A DNA stretch of 64,000 nucleotides, from the NCBI RefSeq assembly GCF_023516495.1, contig NZ_JAMGBC010000001.1, positions 1,302,001 through 1,366,000 on the forward strand. The letters are read 5' to 3'. The stretch comes from Sphingomonas anseongensis. GTDB lineage: Bacteria; Pseudomonadota; Alphaproteobacteria; Sphingomonadales; Sphingomonadaceae. Below, in pieces: positions 30,114 to 37,881 of this stretch. Positions within the stretch are counted from its first letter, which is position 1. Every line of letters starts with the position of its first letter. The position numbers and the translations under genes are program-made. The notes beneath the pieces were generated by a model, which did not search any database, had not been told where the DNA came from, and worked only from the letters and a program-made list of their open reading frames with translations.

Positions 30114-31427
30114 GTGACTTTGCTTCGTTCCCTCTGCCTGGCCGCAGCGGCCGCACTGGCCGCTTTTGCCTCCCCCGCCGCGGCCCAACTCTCGCCCGCC
30201 GAGCAGGCGATGATTGGGGCTGTCGATTCAGAGCGTGACCGGACGGTTGCGATGCTCGGGCGCTGGGTCGAGCAGAACAGCGGGACGATGAACTTCGTCG
30301 GTGTGCGCTCGGTCGGAGAGATGCTCCGCTCGGAGTTCGAGCCGCTCGGCTTCAAGGTGCGCTGGGAGGAGGAAACCGGCGCGGACCGCGCCGGGCACCT
30401 GGTCGCTTACCACAAGGGGCGCGGCAAGAAGCTGCTTCTGATCGCCCATCTCGACACGGTGTTCGAGAAGAGCTCACCGTTCCAGCATTGGGAGGTGAAG
30501 GGCGACACCGGCGTCGGCCCGGGATCGAGCGACGACAAAGGCGGCATGGCGGTGATCGTCGCGGCGCTTCGCGCGATGAAGGCGGCCGGAACGCTTCGCA
30601 ACGCCGACATCACCGTGTTCATGAGCGGCGATGAGGAGGACGCGGGCAACCCCATTTCGATCTCGCGCGCGGCTCTGGTTCGCGAAGGCAAGCGCGCCGA
30701 CGTCGCGATCGATTTCGAGCCTCTGGCTGTCGACAAGGGCCTCGACATGGGTTCAACCGCTCGCCGAAGCTCGGGAAGCTGGACTCTCACCATCAGCGGA
30801 AAGTCTGCGCACTCGAGCGGAATCTTCGCTCCAGGAGTCGGTTACGGTGCGATTTACGAGCTGGCGCGGGTGCTCGACGAGTTCCGCCGTGAGCTTCCCG
30901 AACAGAACCTCACCTACAACGTGGGGCTGGTCACGGGCGGCGCCGCTGCGGAGCTCCAGGACGGGGGCCTCACCGGTGAGGCGAGCGGAAAGACCAACAT
31001 CATCGCCGGCACAGCGATCGCCCGCGGCGACCTTCGGGCGCTGACCCAGGACCAGATCGACCGGACCAAGGCGAAGATGCAGGCGATCGTCGCCCACCCG
31101 CTCCCCGGAACCACCTCCGTGCTGAGCTTCGATCCCGGCGACTATCCGCCAATGGCCCCGACGGAGGGCAACCGCGCGATCCTGACCAAGGTCAACACCG
31201 TCAACCGCGACATGGGGTTGCCTGAAATGGGCGAGCTTCCGCCCTCGCAGCGCGGGGCAGGCGACATCAGTTTTGTCGCCGCCGACGTGGACTCGCTTGC
31301 CGGAATGGGCGCTTCGGGAGACGGCTCGCATGCACCTGGCGAGACGGTGGATATCCCGTCGATCTTCAAGCAGGCGAAGCGGACCGCGATCCTGCTCTCC
31401 CGCCTGTCGAAGGAACGCTCCCGCTAG
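30114..31427 (+). CDS. Secreted M20-family metallopeptidase (glutamate carboxypeptidase type)
   Basis: The protein has 437 residues from GTG 30114, with a signal peptide (LCLAAAAALAAFASPAAA). The zinc ligand and catalytic stretches of M20 are present: LLLIAHLDTVFE (His, Asp), GPGSSDDKGGM (bridging Asp), FMSGDEEDAGNP (catalytic Glu and ligand Glu) and DFEPLAVD (Asp/Glu). A lid dimerisation domain occupies the middle. It should cleave C-terminal residues or small amidated substrates in the periplasm. The 3' end overlaps the convergent L,D-transpeptidase gene by 4 nt. Confidence 0.88.
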   Translation: MTLLRSLCLAAAAALAAFASPAAAQLSPAEQAMIGAVDSERDRTVAMLGRWVEQNSGTMNFVGVRSVGEMLRSEFEPLGFKVRWEEETGADRAGHLVAYHKGRGKKLLLIAHLDTVFEKSSPFQHWEVKGDTGVGPGSSDDKGGMAVIVAALRAMKAAGTLRNADITVFMSGDEEDAGNPISISRAALVREGKRADVAIDFEPLAVDKGLDMGSTARRSSGSWTLTISGKSAHSSGIFAPGVGYGAIYELARVLDEFRRELPEQNLTYNVGLVTGGAAAELQDGGLTGEASGKTNIIAGTAIARGDLRALTQDQIDRTKAKMQAIVAHPLPGTTSVLSFDPGDYPPMAPTEGNRAILTKVNTVNRDMGLPEMGELPPSQRGAGDISFVAADVDSLAGMGASGDGSHAPGETVDIPSIFKQAKRTAILLSRLSKERSR

Positions 31428-32722
31428 TCGATTGACGCCATCTCCCGCGCCGGGCCGAACATCTGCGGCATCGCCAGAGCGTCGAAGCCGTAGGGGTCGG
31501 GCCGGAAGACAATGCCGTTCCCTTTCGACACCACCGTCAGGTAGGTCAGATAGACCGGCACGGGCCGCGGCACCGGGAAAGTTTGCTCGAGCGGGGTGCT
31601 GGCCTGCGGGACTCCGCCGAACACCCAGGTGGCGAAACGCTTGTAATCTTCCAACCTGATGCACCCGTTGCTGACCCAGCGGTCGGACTGGCTGAACAGC
31701 TCCTTGTGCGGAGTGTCGTGAAGATAGATGCCGTAATCGTTGGGCATCTCGAACTTCATCTCGCCCATCGAATTCCACGGCCCGGGAAGCTGACGGACGA
31801 GCACCGTGGGCTTCTGTTTGCCCGATGCGATCGCCTTCCAGTTCACCTTGGCGGGGTCGACCGGGTGGCCGTTGCCGCTCCAGTCGGAAAGCACCTCATA
31901 ATGGAAGTTCTTCAGGTAGGAGAGGCCGTCCTGCTGAATCCGCTTGGCGGTCAGCGACTTGATCAGCTCTGGAGGTACGTTCCAGTACGGGTTCGCCTTC
32001 GCATCGCGGAGGATCACCGCCATCATCGGTGTCTTGGTCTTGGTCGATCCGACGACGACCCGCATCCCGTCCGCGACCCGGTCGCGGTTGAACAGATAGG
32101 CCTCGGCAGCGCCGGAATCGACGACTACGTACCGGTCGAACGTGCCCGCGTTCGGGAGGCGGTGGGCGCGCTCCATGTTGATCGCGATTCTGCGAGCGTA
32201 ATACATTGCGCCGCGGTTGAGAGAGGCGATCGTCCCCCGTCCGGCGATCCCGTCAGCCGGCTCGAGGCCGTGAACGAGCTGGTACGACCTAACGGCTTCT
32301 TGAAGCCGCGAGTCGTAGCCGCCGGCCGGTGATAGACCGAGACGGGTTCGAAGAAGCTCCACCCGGCGGCCCGTCGAGCCATGCTTGAGCGTCGGCCCGG
32401 CCGGAACCTTGATTTGCGGAAGCCGGCCCCAGGTCGCCTGATATTTCTGCAGCCCCTGCGCGAGGGCGACGAAGACCGGGTTCGGCTGATCGCGGCGTCC
32501 GCCCCAATCGAGGCCGATAGTCCTTAGCAGCCAGTTGACCGGCCGCTGATGCCGCTTGGCAACGTTGTTAAGATCCGGGTCGACATAGACGAAGTCGATT
32601 CCCTGACGGATCGTGCGTGGTACGGCGATGGGTTCGTCGCCCTGCGGAAAGGCGGCGGCATAGAGCGGCGCCGCTGCTATCAACGCCGAAGCGCCGAGGA
32701 TGAGTCGCATTTTCTTGTGCAT
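31424..32722 (-). CDS. L,D-transpeptidase (YcbB/LdtD type)
   Basis: The protein has 432 residues with a signal peptide (LILGASALIAAAPLYAAA). A helical scaffold region and a peptidoglycan-binding_1 repeat (LKHGSTGRRVELLRTRLGL) precede the YkuD catalytic domain. There the active site reads HDTPHKELF, then SNGCIRLEDY, with catalytic Cys. The second position is Asn in place of the usual His of SHGC. It makes 3-3 peptidoglycan crosslinks or attaches proteins to peptidoglycan. A second ATG at 32710 is possible. The upstream 240 nt are shared with the divergent autotransporter gene. Confidence 0.88.
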   Translation of the reverse strand: MHKKMRLILGASALIAAAPLYAAAFPQGDEPIAVPRTIRQGIDFVYVDPDLNNVAKRHQRPVNWLLRTIGLDWGGRRDQPNPVFVALAQGLQKYQATWGRLPQIKVPAGPTLKHGSTGRRVELLRTRLGLSPAGGYDSRLQEAVRSYQLVHGLEPADGIAGRGTIASLNRGAMYYARRIAINMERAHRLPNAGTFDRYVVVDSGAAEAYLFNRDRVADGMRVVVGSTKTKTPMMAVILRDAKANPYWNVPPELIKSLTAKRIQQDGLSYLKNFHYEVLSDWSGNGHPVDPAKVNWKAIASGKQKPTVLVRQLPGPWNSMGEMKFEMPNDYGIYLHDTPHKELFSQSDRWVSNGCIRLEDYKRFATWVFGGVPQASTPLEQTFPVPRPVPVYLTYLTVVSKGNGIVFRPDPYGFDALAMPQMFGPAREMASID

Positions 32723-32919
32723 AATTTGCGCCGGGTACCGGCACTCCAGAACGGTTGTTTCTCGCTGAACGCCGCAGTGATGGAATAGTTCGCGTTGCTT
32801 CGCGCTGAACGCCTCGTTTGGCCTTTTGTAAGCGAAGCGCCAAACGTCTTCGCGATTGCTGTTTTCCGGGAAGCTGTGGCTTTTGCGCGACTTGCGCCCG
32901 CCGCAGCCGCGTCCATAGT

Positions 32920-32957
32920 CCTCCCTCGGGGGCGTCGCCGTTGCGGCGCCGAGGAGG
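32920..32957 (+). promoter_or_regulatory. Leader hairpin covering the ribosome-binding site of the autotransporter gene
   Basis: CCTCC (32920-32924) pairs with GGAGG (32953-32957), TCGG with CCGA, and CGTCGC with GCGGCG, leaving two small bulges and a 4-nt loop. The last strand is the Shine-Dalgarno of the gene starting at 32967. The fold would mask translation start until opened. Confidence 0.45.
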
Positions 32958-32966
32958 GTTCACTCT

Positions 32967-34826
32967 ATGTCGTTCCGTCACATTGTCGCGCGGTCGCTGG
33001 TCGGCGCCTCGATCGCTGCTTTCGCCGCCTTTGCCACGCCCGCATCCGCGCAGCGGATCAACCACATCGTCGCGTTCGGCGACAGCTATGCGGACGACAA
33101 CAATATCATTCAGATCCTGCTAGCCAGCCCGTTCGTGGACCAGGCGACGAAGGACCAGCTTCAGCTCGTCTACCCGACCGGCCGCTTCTCGGGCGGCACC
33201 AACTACATCGACACGCTGTCGCAGATCCTGAATGCGCCGGTCGACAATTTCGCGCTGGGCGGGGCCAATACCGACAACACGAACGTCAACGGCCCCGGCC
33301 TCCCAGGCTTCGTGACCGAATGGAATGCCTTCCTTGCAGGTGGCGGCGTCGGCCCCTTTCCAACGGTCTCTGGAACTCTGGACGAGGGCGACCTCGTGAC
33401 CCTGTCGATCGGCGGCAACGACGCCCGTTCCTATCAAAAGGGCGGCGGCACGCTGGCAGGCGCACCGACGGCGGCTGCCGGATCTGTCGCTTTCGCCACG
33501 GCAGGTATGAATGCGCTGGTCAATGCCGGCGCCCAGAACATCAGCTTTCTTGCGGGAAATACTGCAGTTCTTCCGGAAATCGCCGGCGACCCGAACGCGC
33601 AAGCGGTCCGCAATGCCTTTTCCACGACGTTCAACACGAGCATTCAGCCGGTCCTTGCTGGCTATGCCGCGGACGGAGTCACCGTCCACTATCTCGACCT
33701 CACCTTGGTCGGTGCGAGGATCAAGGCCGATCCCGCGGCCTATGGGCTGACCAACACCGGTCCCTGCTCCCCCGGACCCCAGTGCATCGGTGATTCCAAT
33801 TACACGAACCAGTTCCTCTTCTACGTGGATGGATTGCACCTGACCTCCGCCGCCTACGCGATCGTCGCCCATTACGTCGCCACCCAGCTGGAAGCGCCGC
33901 TGACCCTTCAGGCGCCGAGCGACCTGGGACTCGATACCGCACGCCAGTTCGGCCGGACCCTGTCCTTCAGGACCGACCTCGGCGGCCGGGCAGCGATGCC
34001 GGGCTTCCACACGTTCATCATCGGTGACGCCTTCGCGCGCGACGTTCCCTTCAGCCAGACCAACGATCCTTTCGACATCGACGGTGTCGGGGTCACCGCC
34101 GGAGCGGAAGTCGGGCTTGTGGCCGGGGTCGCCGGCGTGGCCGTCAATTATTCGCGGCCCCGGGTCCGCTTCGGAAATGACGCGTTCCGCGAGAACGGCC
34201 GAAGCTACCAGATCGGTGCTTATGCAGGCTCCGCTTTCGGGCCGCTCTTCGCCCAGGCGCACGTCGGCTACGGCAAGGACAAGCACAAGCTCAGCCGCAC
34301 CGGCGTCATCGACAACATGACCGCCAACCCGGACGGAAGCCACGTGCTCGCGGGCGCTAAGGCGGGCTTTGTCATGCCGCTCGGAGGACTGAGCTTTGGG
34401 CCGGTGATCGGCGCCGATTATGCCAAAGCGAAGGTTGATGCCTACACCGAGCAGGGCGATGCCGCGCTGACCCTCAACGTGTCCAAGCAGACGTTCGAGG
34501 CGCTGACCGCCAATGCCGGCGTCGAAGTCCGCGCGGGCGTCGGAGTGCCGATCGCAGGCTCGATCCACCCCTATGCCTCGGCCCTGCTGGAGAAGGACCT
34601 GATCGGCGACGGCCGCACGATCTTTTACTCGCAGACGAGCGCGCCGGTGATCGTCAACCACTTCGAATATCCGGACCGGTCGACCAAGATCTACGGTCGC
34701 CTGACCGGGGGTGCCTCTGCCTCGATCCTCGGCGCGGTCGACCTTCAGGGAGCGATTTCGACGACGGTCGGCAAGAAGCAGGGCAATGAAGTGTCGGCCC
34801 ATCTTGGAGTGCGGATCGGCTTCTGA
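32967..34826 (+). CDS. GDSL-type esterase autotransporter
   Basis: The protein has 619 residues with a signal peptide (LVGASIAAFAAFATPASAQ). The SGNH passenger has block I AFGDSYADDN (catalytic Ser), block III SIGGNDARSY and block V DGLHLTSAAYAIV (Asp, His). From about residue 340 it is an autotransporter beta-barrel ending in HLGVRIGF with the required C-terminal Phe. It is a type Va secreted, surface-anchored lipase/esterase similar to EstA. It stands alone. The leader contains a hairpin over its ribosome-binding site. Confidence 0.92.
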   Translation: MSFRHIVARSLVGASIAAFAAFATPASAQRINHIVAFGDSYADDNNIIQILLASPFVDQATKDQLQLVYPTGRFSGGTNYIDTLSQILNAPVDNFALGGANTDNTNVNGPGLPGFVTEWNAFLAGGGVGPFPTVSGTLDEGDLVTLSIGGNDARSYQKGGGTLAGAPTAAAGSVAFATAGMNALVNAGAQNISFLAGNTAVLPEIAGDPNAQAVRNAFSTTFNTSIQPVLAGYAADGVTVHYLDLTLVGARIKADPAAYGLTNTGPCSPGPQCIGDSNYTNQFLFYVDGLHLTSAAYAIVAHYVATQLEAPLTLQAPSDLGLDTARQFGRTLSFRTDLGGRAAMPGFHTFIIGDAFARDVPFSQTNDPFDIDGVGVTAGAEVGLVAGVAGVAVNYSRPRVRFGNDAFRENGRSYQIGAYAGSAFGPLFAQAHVGYGKDKHKLSRTGVIDNMTANPDGSHVLAGAKAGFVMPLGGLSFGPVIGADYAKAKVDAYTEQGDAALTLNVSKQTFEALTANAGVEVRAGVGVPIAGSIHPYASALLEKDLIGDGRTIFYSQTSAPVIVNHFEYPDRSTKIYGRLTGGASASILGAVDLQGAISTTVGKKQGNEVSAHLGVRIGF

Positions 34827-34857
34827 CCGGCGCTTGACTTCAATTTCGTTTCGGAGC

Positions 34858-34900
34858 CTCCTCCATTCGGCAGCGCGGGGGCGCTGTCGATGGAGGGGGA
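34858..34900 (+). promoter_or_regulatory. Long leader hairpin sequestering the Shine-Dalgarno of the gene at 34907
   Basis: CCTCCTCCAT (34858-34867) pairs with ATGGAGGGGG (34891-34900). After one bulged T, CGGCAGCGC (34869-34877) pairs with GCGCTGTCG (34882-34890). Together they make about 19 bp, closed by a 4-nt G loop. The GGAGGGGG Shine-Dalgarno lies wholly in the 3' arm, 7 nt from ATG 34907. It may terminate the upstream autotransporter transcript, or act as an RNA thermosensor-like gate. There is no T tract after it. Confidence 0.6.
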
Positions 34901-34906
34901 ACAGCA

Positions 34907-35362
34907 ATGGCGACGACTGCTCAAGGGCGGACGCCCGTACATCTGTGGATTGTCGGAATCCTCGCGCTGATCTGGAACGGGATCGGCTGCTACGACTATG
35001 TGATGACCCGCATGCGTGACACGCATTATTTCGAAAGCATGATGCCCGGGACCGACCCCAATGAAGTCCTGGCATATATCGACAGCTTCCCGGTGTGGGC
35101 GCAGTCCGGCTGGGCCTTTGGTGTCTGGGGAGGCCTCATCGGGTCGATCCTGCTGCTGATGCGCAGTCGGTACGCGGTCTGGGCCTTTGTGCTGTCGCTT
35201 ATCGGCGCGGTGCTTGGCCTTGGATACCAGATCGCGAATCCGGGTGGCCCCGCAGCCATGCACGAAGGGGCGGGCGCCGTGATGCCCTACATCATCATCG
35301 CAATTGCCGCTTTCCTGGCGTGGTACAGCTGGAATGCGCAAAAGAAGGGCGTTCTTCGCTGA
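34907..35362 (+). CDS. Four-helix membrane protein of unknown function
   Basis: The protein has 151 residues and four membrane segments: about 12-30 (LWIVGILALIWNGIGCYDYV), 66-86 (GWAFGVWGGLIGSILLLM), 91-110 and 125-143. A short polar loop with HYFESMMPGTDPNEVLAYID separates helices 1 and 2. I recognise similar small proteins in other alphaproteobacteria, sometimes loosely labelled sugar transporter, with no proven role. The gene is framed by a strong leader hairpin that hides its ribosome-binding site and by a terminator-like stem-loop 10 nt after its stop. Confidence 0.8.
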   Translation: MATTAQGRTPVHLWIVGILALIWNGIGCYDYVMTRMRDTHYFESMMPGTDPNEVLAYIDSFPVWAQSGWAFGVWGGLIGSILLLMRSRYAVWAFVLSLIGAVLGLGYQIANPGGPAAMHEGAGAVMPYIIIAIAAFLAWYSWNAQKKGVLR

Positions 35363-35372
35363 GTTGATTTGA

Positions 35373-35399
35373 GCGGGCGGCGCTAACCCCGCCGCCCGC
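35373..35399 (+). terminator. Stem-loop terminator candidate
   Basis: GCGGGCGGCG (35373-35382) and CGCCGCCCGC (35390-35399) form a perfect 10-bp stem with a 7-nt loop, 10 nt after the stop codon of the preceding membrane protein gene. The sequence after it is not T-rich, so termination may be Rho-assisted or partial. Confidence 0.6.
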
Positions 35400-35439
35400 C
35401 ACAACATTCCGCCGGGACCGGACCTGTTCGGGGGTAGAC

Positions 35440-35462
35440 GCCTAACTTTCGGCAGGTTAGGC
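35440..35462. promoter_or_regulatory. Inverted repeat, operator candidate for the adenylation/ACP operon
   Basis: GCCTAAC (35440-35446) and GTTAGGC (35456-35462) are perfect inverted copies separated by 9 nt, 48 nt before the GTG start of the operon. The geometry suits a dimeric repressor or activator site, or a small RNA hairpin. No regulator gene lies next to it. Confidence 0.4.
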
Positions 35463-35510
35463 AGCGCCCGCCGCCAAGCGGCGATTTTCCAAGATATTCA
35501 GGGCAAGTGC

Positions 35511-36992
35511 GTGGCGAGTACCGCATCCGGCGTAGACTACGTAAGCAGATTCCTCGAAGCAGCGGCGGCAAATCCACGCGAAACTGCCGTAAAGGCCGGT
35601 CGTGAGGAGTTCAGCTACGCCGATTTCGAGCTGCTGGTCCGGCGGTATGCGTCCGCCTTCGACCAAGCCGGCGCGAAGCGTGTCCTGATCGCGCTTGCTC
35701 CTGGCGTTGACGTTTATGCCGCAATCCTCGGCTCGGGCCTTGCCGGTTGCACCCACACGCCGCTGAACCTCGCGTCGCCACCAGAAAAGGCTGCGCGTAT
35801 CGCCGACTTGCTCAAGCCTGAAGTGGTGGTCGGCGGGGATCGGGCGCGGGAGCTGGCCGAAAGCTGCGCCGCTCGACACCTCGATCCGCAGCAGCTTCCG
35901 CCAGAGCCTTTCGAAGGAAGTGGGCGGACTACGGACTTGGCGTACATCCTCTTCACGTCTGGAACGACCGGCTTGCCGAAGGGGGTGATGATCCCCCGCG
36001 CGGCACTGAACCATTACGTCGACTGGCTTGGCCGCGACCTGGCCTGCCGTCCCGGCGACAGGGTCGCCCAGCATCCGAGCATCGCCTTCGATATCAGCAT
36101 GACCGATATTTTCGGCGCGCTTTGCTACGGCGCTACGCTCGTTCCCCTAATGAGCGAAGGCGACCGCTTCCTCCCTGCGCGCTTCATTGCCCGCGAGAAG
36201 ATCACCGTCTGGAACAGCACGCCATCGGTCGTGAGCCTGATCATGCAGGCCGGAGAGGCGGAGGAAAGGTTCCTCAAGTCCGTGCGCCTGTTCAACTTCT
36301 GCGGCGAGCCGCTGCTGAAGGATCACCTCGACGCCATTTTCGCGGCGGTGCCCGAAACCCTGGTCCACAATACCTATGGACCGACCGAGGCGACGATCTC
36401 GGTAACCAACATGAAGCTTCGGGCCGGAAGCTATGACGACAAGGTGCGCGGCTCCGTGACGATCGGGCCGCCGATCGACGGCATGGAGCTTCACCTCGTC
36501 GGCGGATCGAACCCCGATGAAGGGGAGATTGTCATCACCGGCCCACAGCTTGCCGAGGGATATCTCGGCGATCCGGCGAAGACCGCCGAGCGATTTCGGC
36601 CGGTGGAAGTGGGTGGAAAGGAGCTTCGCGGCTATTTCACTGGCGATTGGGCGGAGCGCCACGACCGACTCATCTATTTCCGCGAGCGGCTGGATTTCCA
36701 GGTGAAGATCCGAGGCCATCGGATTGAGACCGACGAGATCGCGGCGGCAATCCGAGGGTGCGGCTGGCCGATGGTCGTCGTCTTTCCCGATCGCGGCAAC
36801 GAAGCCCTGGCCGCGGTGGTTGAGCAGGCCGATGGCAAGGCGTTCGATGATTCAGAGCTCAGGCGCAGCCTCCAGTCGAAGCTGGAATCCTATGCGGTTC
36901 CGCAGCGGATTCGGCTGATCGACCGGCTGCCCAGGAATGAGAATGACAAGGTGGACCGCCGAGCGACAATCGACTGGTTCAACTCTCAATAA
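35511..36992 (+). CDS. DltA-like amino acid adenylation enzyme
   Basis: This 493-residue stand-alone adenylation domain activates a carboxylic acid with ATP and loads it on a carrier protein. Core motifs are ILFTSGTTGLPKGVM (A3), FDISMTDIFG (A4), NTYGPTEATI (A5), YFTGDW (A7), FQVKIRGHRIETDEI (A8) and NENDKVD (A10, catalytic Lys). FNFCGEPLLKDHL and WNSTPSVVSL match D-alanine ligase DltA closely. The Asp of A4 suggests an amino acid substrate. The start is GTG 35511, as no ATG fits. It is the first gene of a four-gene operon whose second gene encodes the carrier. Confidence 0.87.
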   Translation: MASTASGVDYVSRFLEAAAANPRETAVKAGREEFSYADFELLVRRYASAFDQAGAKRVLIALAPGVDVYAAILGSGLAGCTHTPLNLASPPEKAARIADLLKPEVVVGGDRARELAESCAARHLDPQQLPPEPFEGSGRTTDLAYILFTSGTTGLPKGVMIPRAALNHYVDWLGRDLACRPGDRVAQHPSIAFDISMTDIFGALCYGATLVPLMSEGDRFLPARFIAREKITVWNSTPSVVSLIMQAGEAEERFLKSVRLFNFCGEPLLKDHLDAIFAAVPETLVHNTYGPTEATISVTNMKLRAGSYDDKVRGSVTIGPPIDGMELHLVGGSNPDEGEIVITGPQLAEGYLGDPAKTAERFRPVEVGGKELRGYFTGDWAERHDRLIYFRERLDFQVKIRGHRIETDEIAAAIRGCGWPMVVVFPDRGNEALAAVVEQADGKAFDDSELRRSLQSKLESYAVPQRIRLIDRLPRNENDKVDRRATIDWFNSQ

Positions 36993-37019
36993 ACAGAACG
37001 ATCTGGAGTTTCCCAATCA

Positions 37020-37274
37020 ATGAAGAGCGACGCGGAAATCCTTTCCGACCTGCAGCCGATATTCGACGACATTTTCGGCGACGAGTCTGTGACCCTTAGC
37101 GCCGAAACCACGAGCGATGACGTGGCGACGTGGGATAGCGTCGCGCATGTCAGCCTGATCGTCGGAGTCGAGAAGCAGTTCGACATCATGTTCGACCCGG
37201 ACGAGATCATGGAAATGGAGAACGTCGGCGCTCTCATCGAAGCGATCCAGACGAAGACGGCCAATGGCGGGTGA
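37020..37274 (+). CDS. Acyl/peptidyl carrier protein
   Basis: This 84-residue acidic four-helix carrier protein has the phosphopantetheine Ser in TWDSVAHVSLIVGVEKQFDI, the DS motif of ACPs. It starts 27 nt after the adenylation gene and overlaps the GNAT gene by 11 nt. It is the likely partner that receives the activated acyl or aminoacyl group, by analogy to DltC. The carrier is not fatty-acid AcpP, because it lies with a dedicated adenylation enzyme. Confidence 0.87.
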   Translation: MKSDAEILSDLQPIFDDIFGDESVTLSAETTSDDVATWDSVAHVSLIVGVEKQFDIMFDPDEIMEMENVGALIEAIQTKTANGG

Positions 37275-37875
37275 TGGATTGGCAATCAGCGCGGTTGCCG
37301 CGAACGAACCGCCGCTTCTGGGCAACGACGCGCTGAAGTCGGTTCTCGGCGGCATGCTCGCCGCTGCTGTCCCTCACTTCTACGCTCTGCTGCCGCTTGA
37401 AAGCAGCCTGCTTCACCGCGCTTTGGGTGATTCAATCGGGACTGCCGGGTCCGAATTCGCCAATGCGTTCATGGCCGGTGATGCGGATAATCCGGCGGGA
37501 ATCGTCACCTCCCATGCCGCCGAAGGACTGGCGCGGGCGCAGCAGGCGAGCACCCTGATGCTCATGCGCCACGTCGACAGAGGCGACATGACCGCATTTC
37601 GCTCCGCGATCGGCAGCTACAGCGAGACGGTCGAGCCGATCGACGGAAGTGGCCAATATCTGTCGCGGGTTGCGGTTGCGCCGCCGGCGCGCGGCAAAGG
37701 CGTCGGCCGGGCGTTGGTCGAACGGATCGTCACCCTGGCCGCGGGCGGAGACGTCTGGCTGCACGTGGCGTCCGATAACAGCGCGGCCATCCGGCTGTAC
37801 GAAAGCCTCGGGTTCGAGTTTGCCTCCGAAGCACCGTTCAGTTCGCGCGCGATGCGGCGCGCCGGAAGGGCATAG
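37264..37875 (+). CDS. GNAT-family N-acyltransferase
   Basis: The protein has 203 residues. The C-terminal half has the GNAT acyl-CoA/ACP loop (RVAVAPPARGKGVGRALVE) and NSAAIRLYESLGFEFAS. The N-terminal 100 residues are helical and not typical of simple GNATs. It probably moves the acyl group carried by the preceding ACP, or acetyl from CoA, to an amine. Which of the two is not decidable from sequence. It overlaps the ACP gene by 11 nt and is followed by the SGNH gene after 6 nt, which indicates one transcript. Confidence 0.83.
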   Translation: MAGDGLAISAVAANEPPLLGNDALKSVLGGMLAAAVPHFYALLPLESSLLHRALGDSIGTAGSEFANAFMAGDADNPAGIVTSHAAEGLARAQQASTLMLMRHVDRGDMTAFRSAIGSYSETVEPIDGSGQYLSRVAVAPPARGKGVGRALVERIVTLAAGGDVWLHVASDNSAAIRLYESLGFEFASEAPFSSRAMRRAGRA

Positions 37876-37881
37876 GGGCCG

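Noticed and set aside
33120-35075. 651-codon reverse-strand open frame opposite the GDSL autotransporter
   Set aside because: The plus strand carries clear GDSL and autotransporter motifs, and the reverse product is a compositional shadow.
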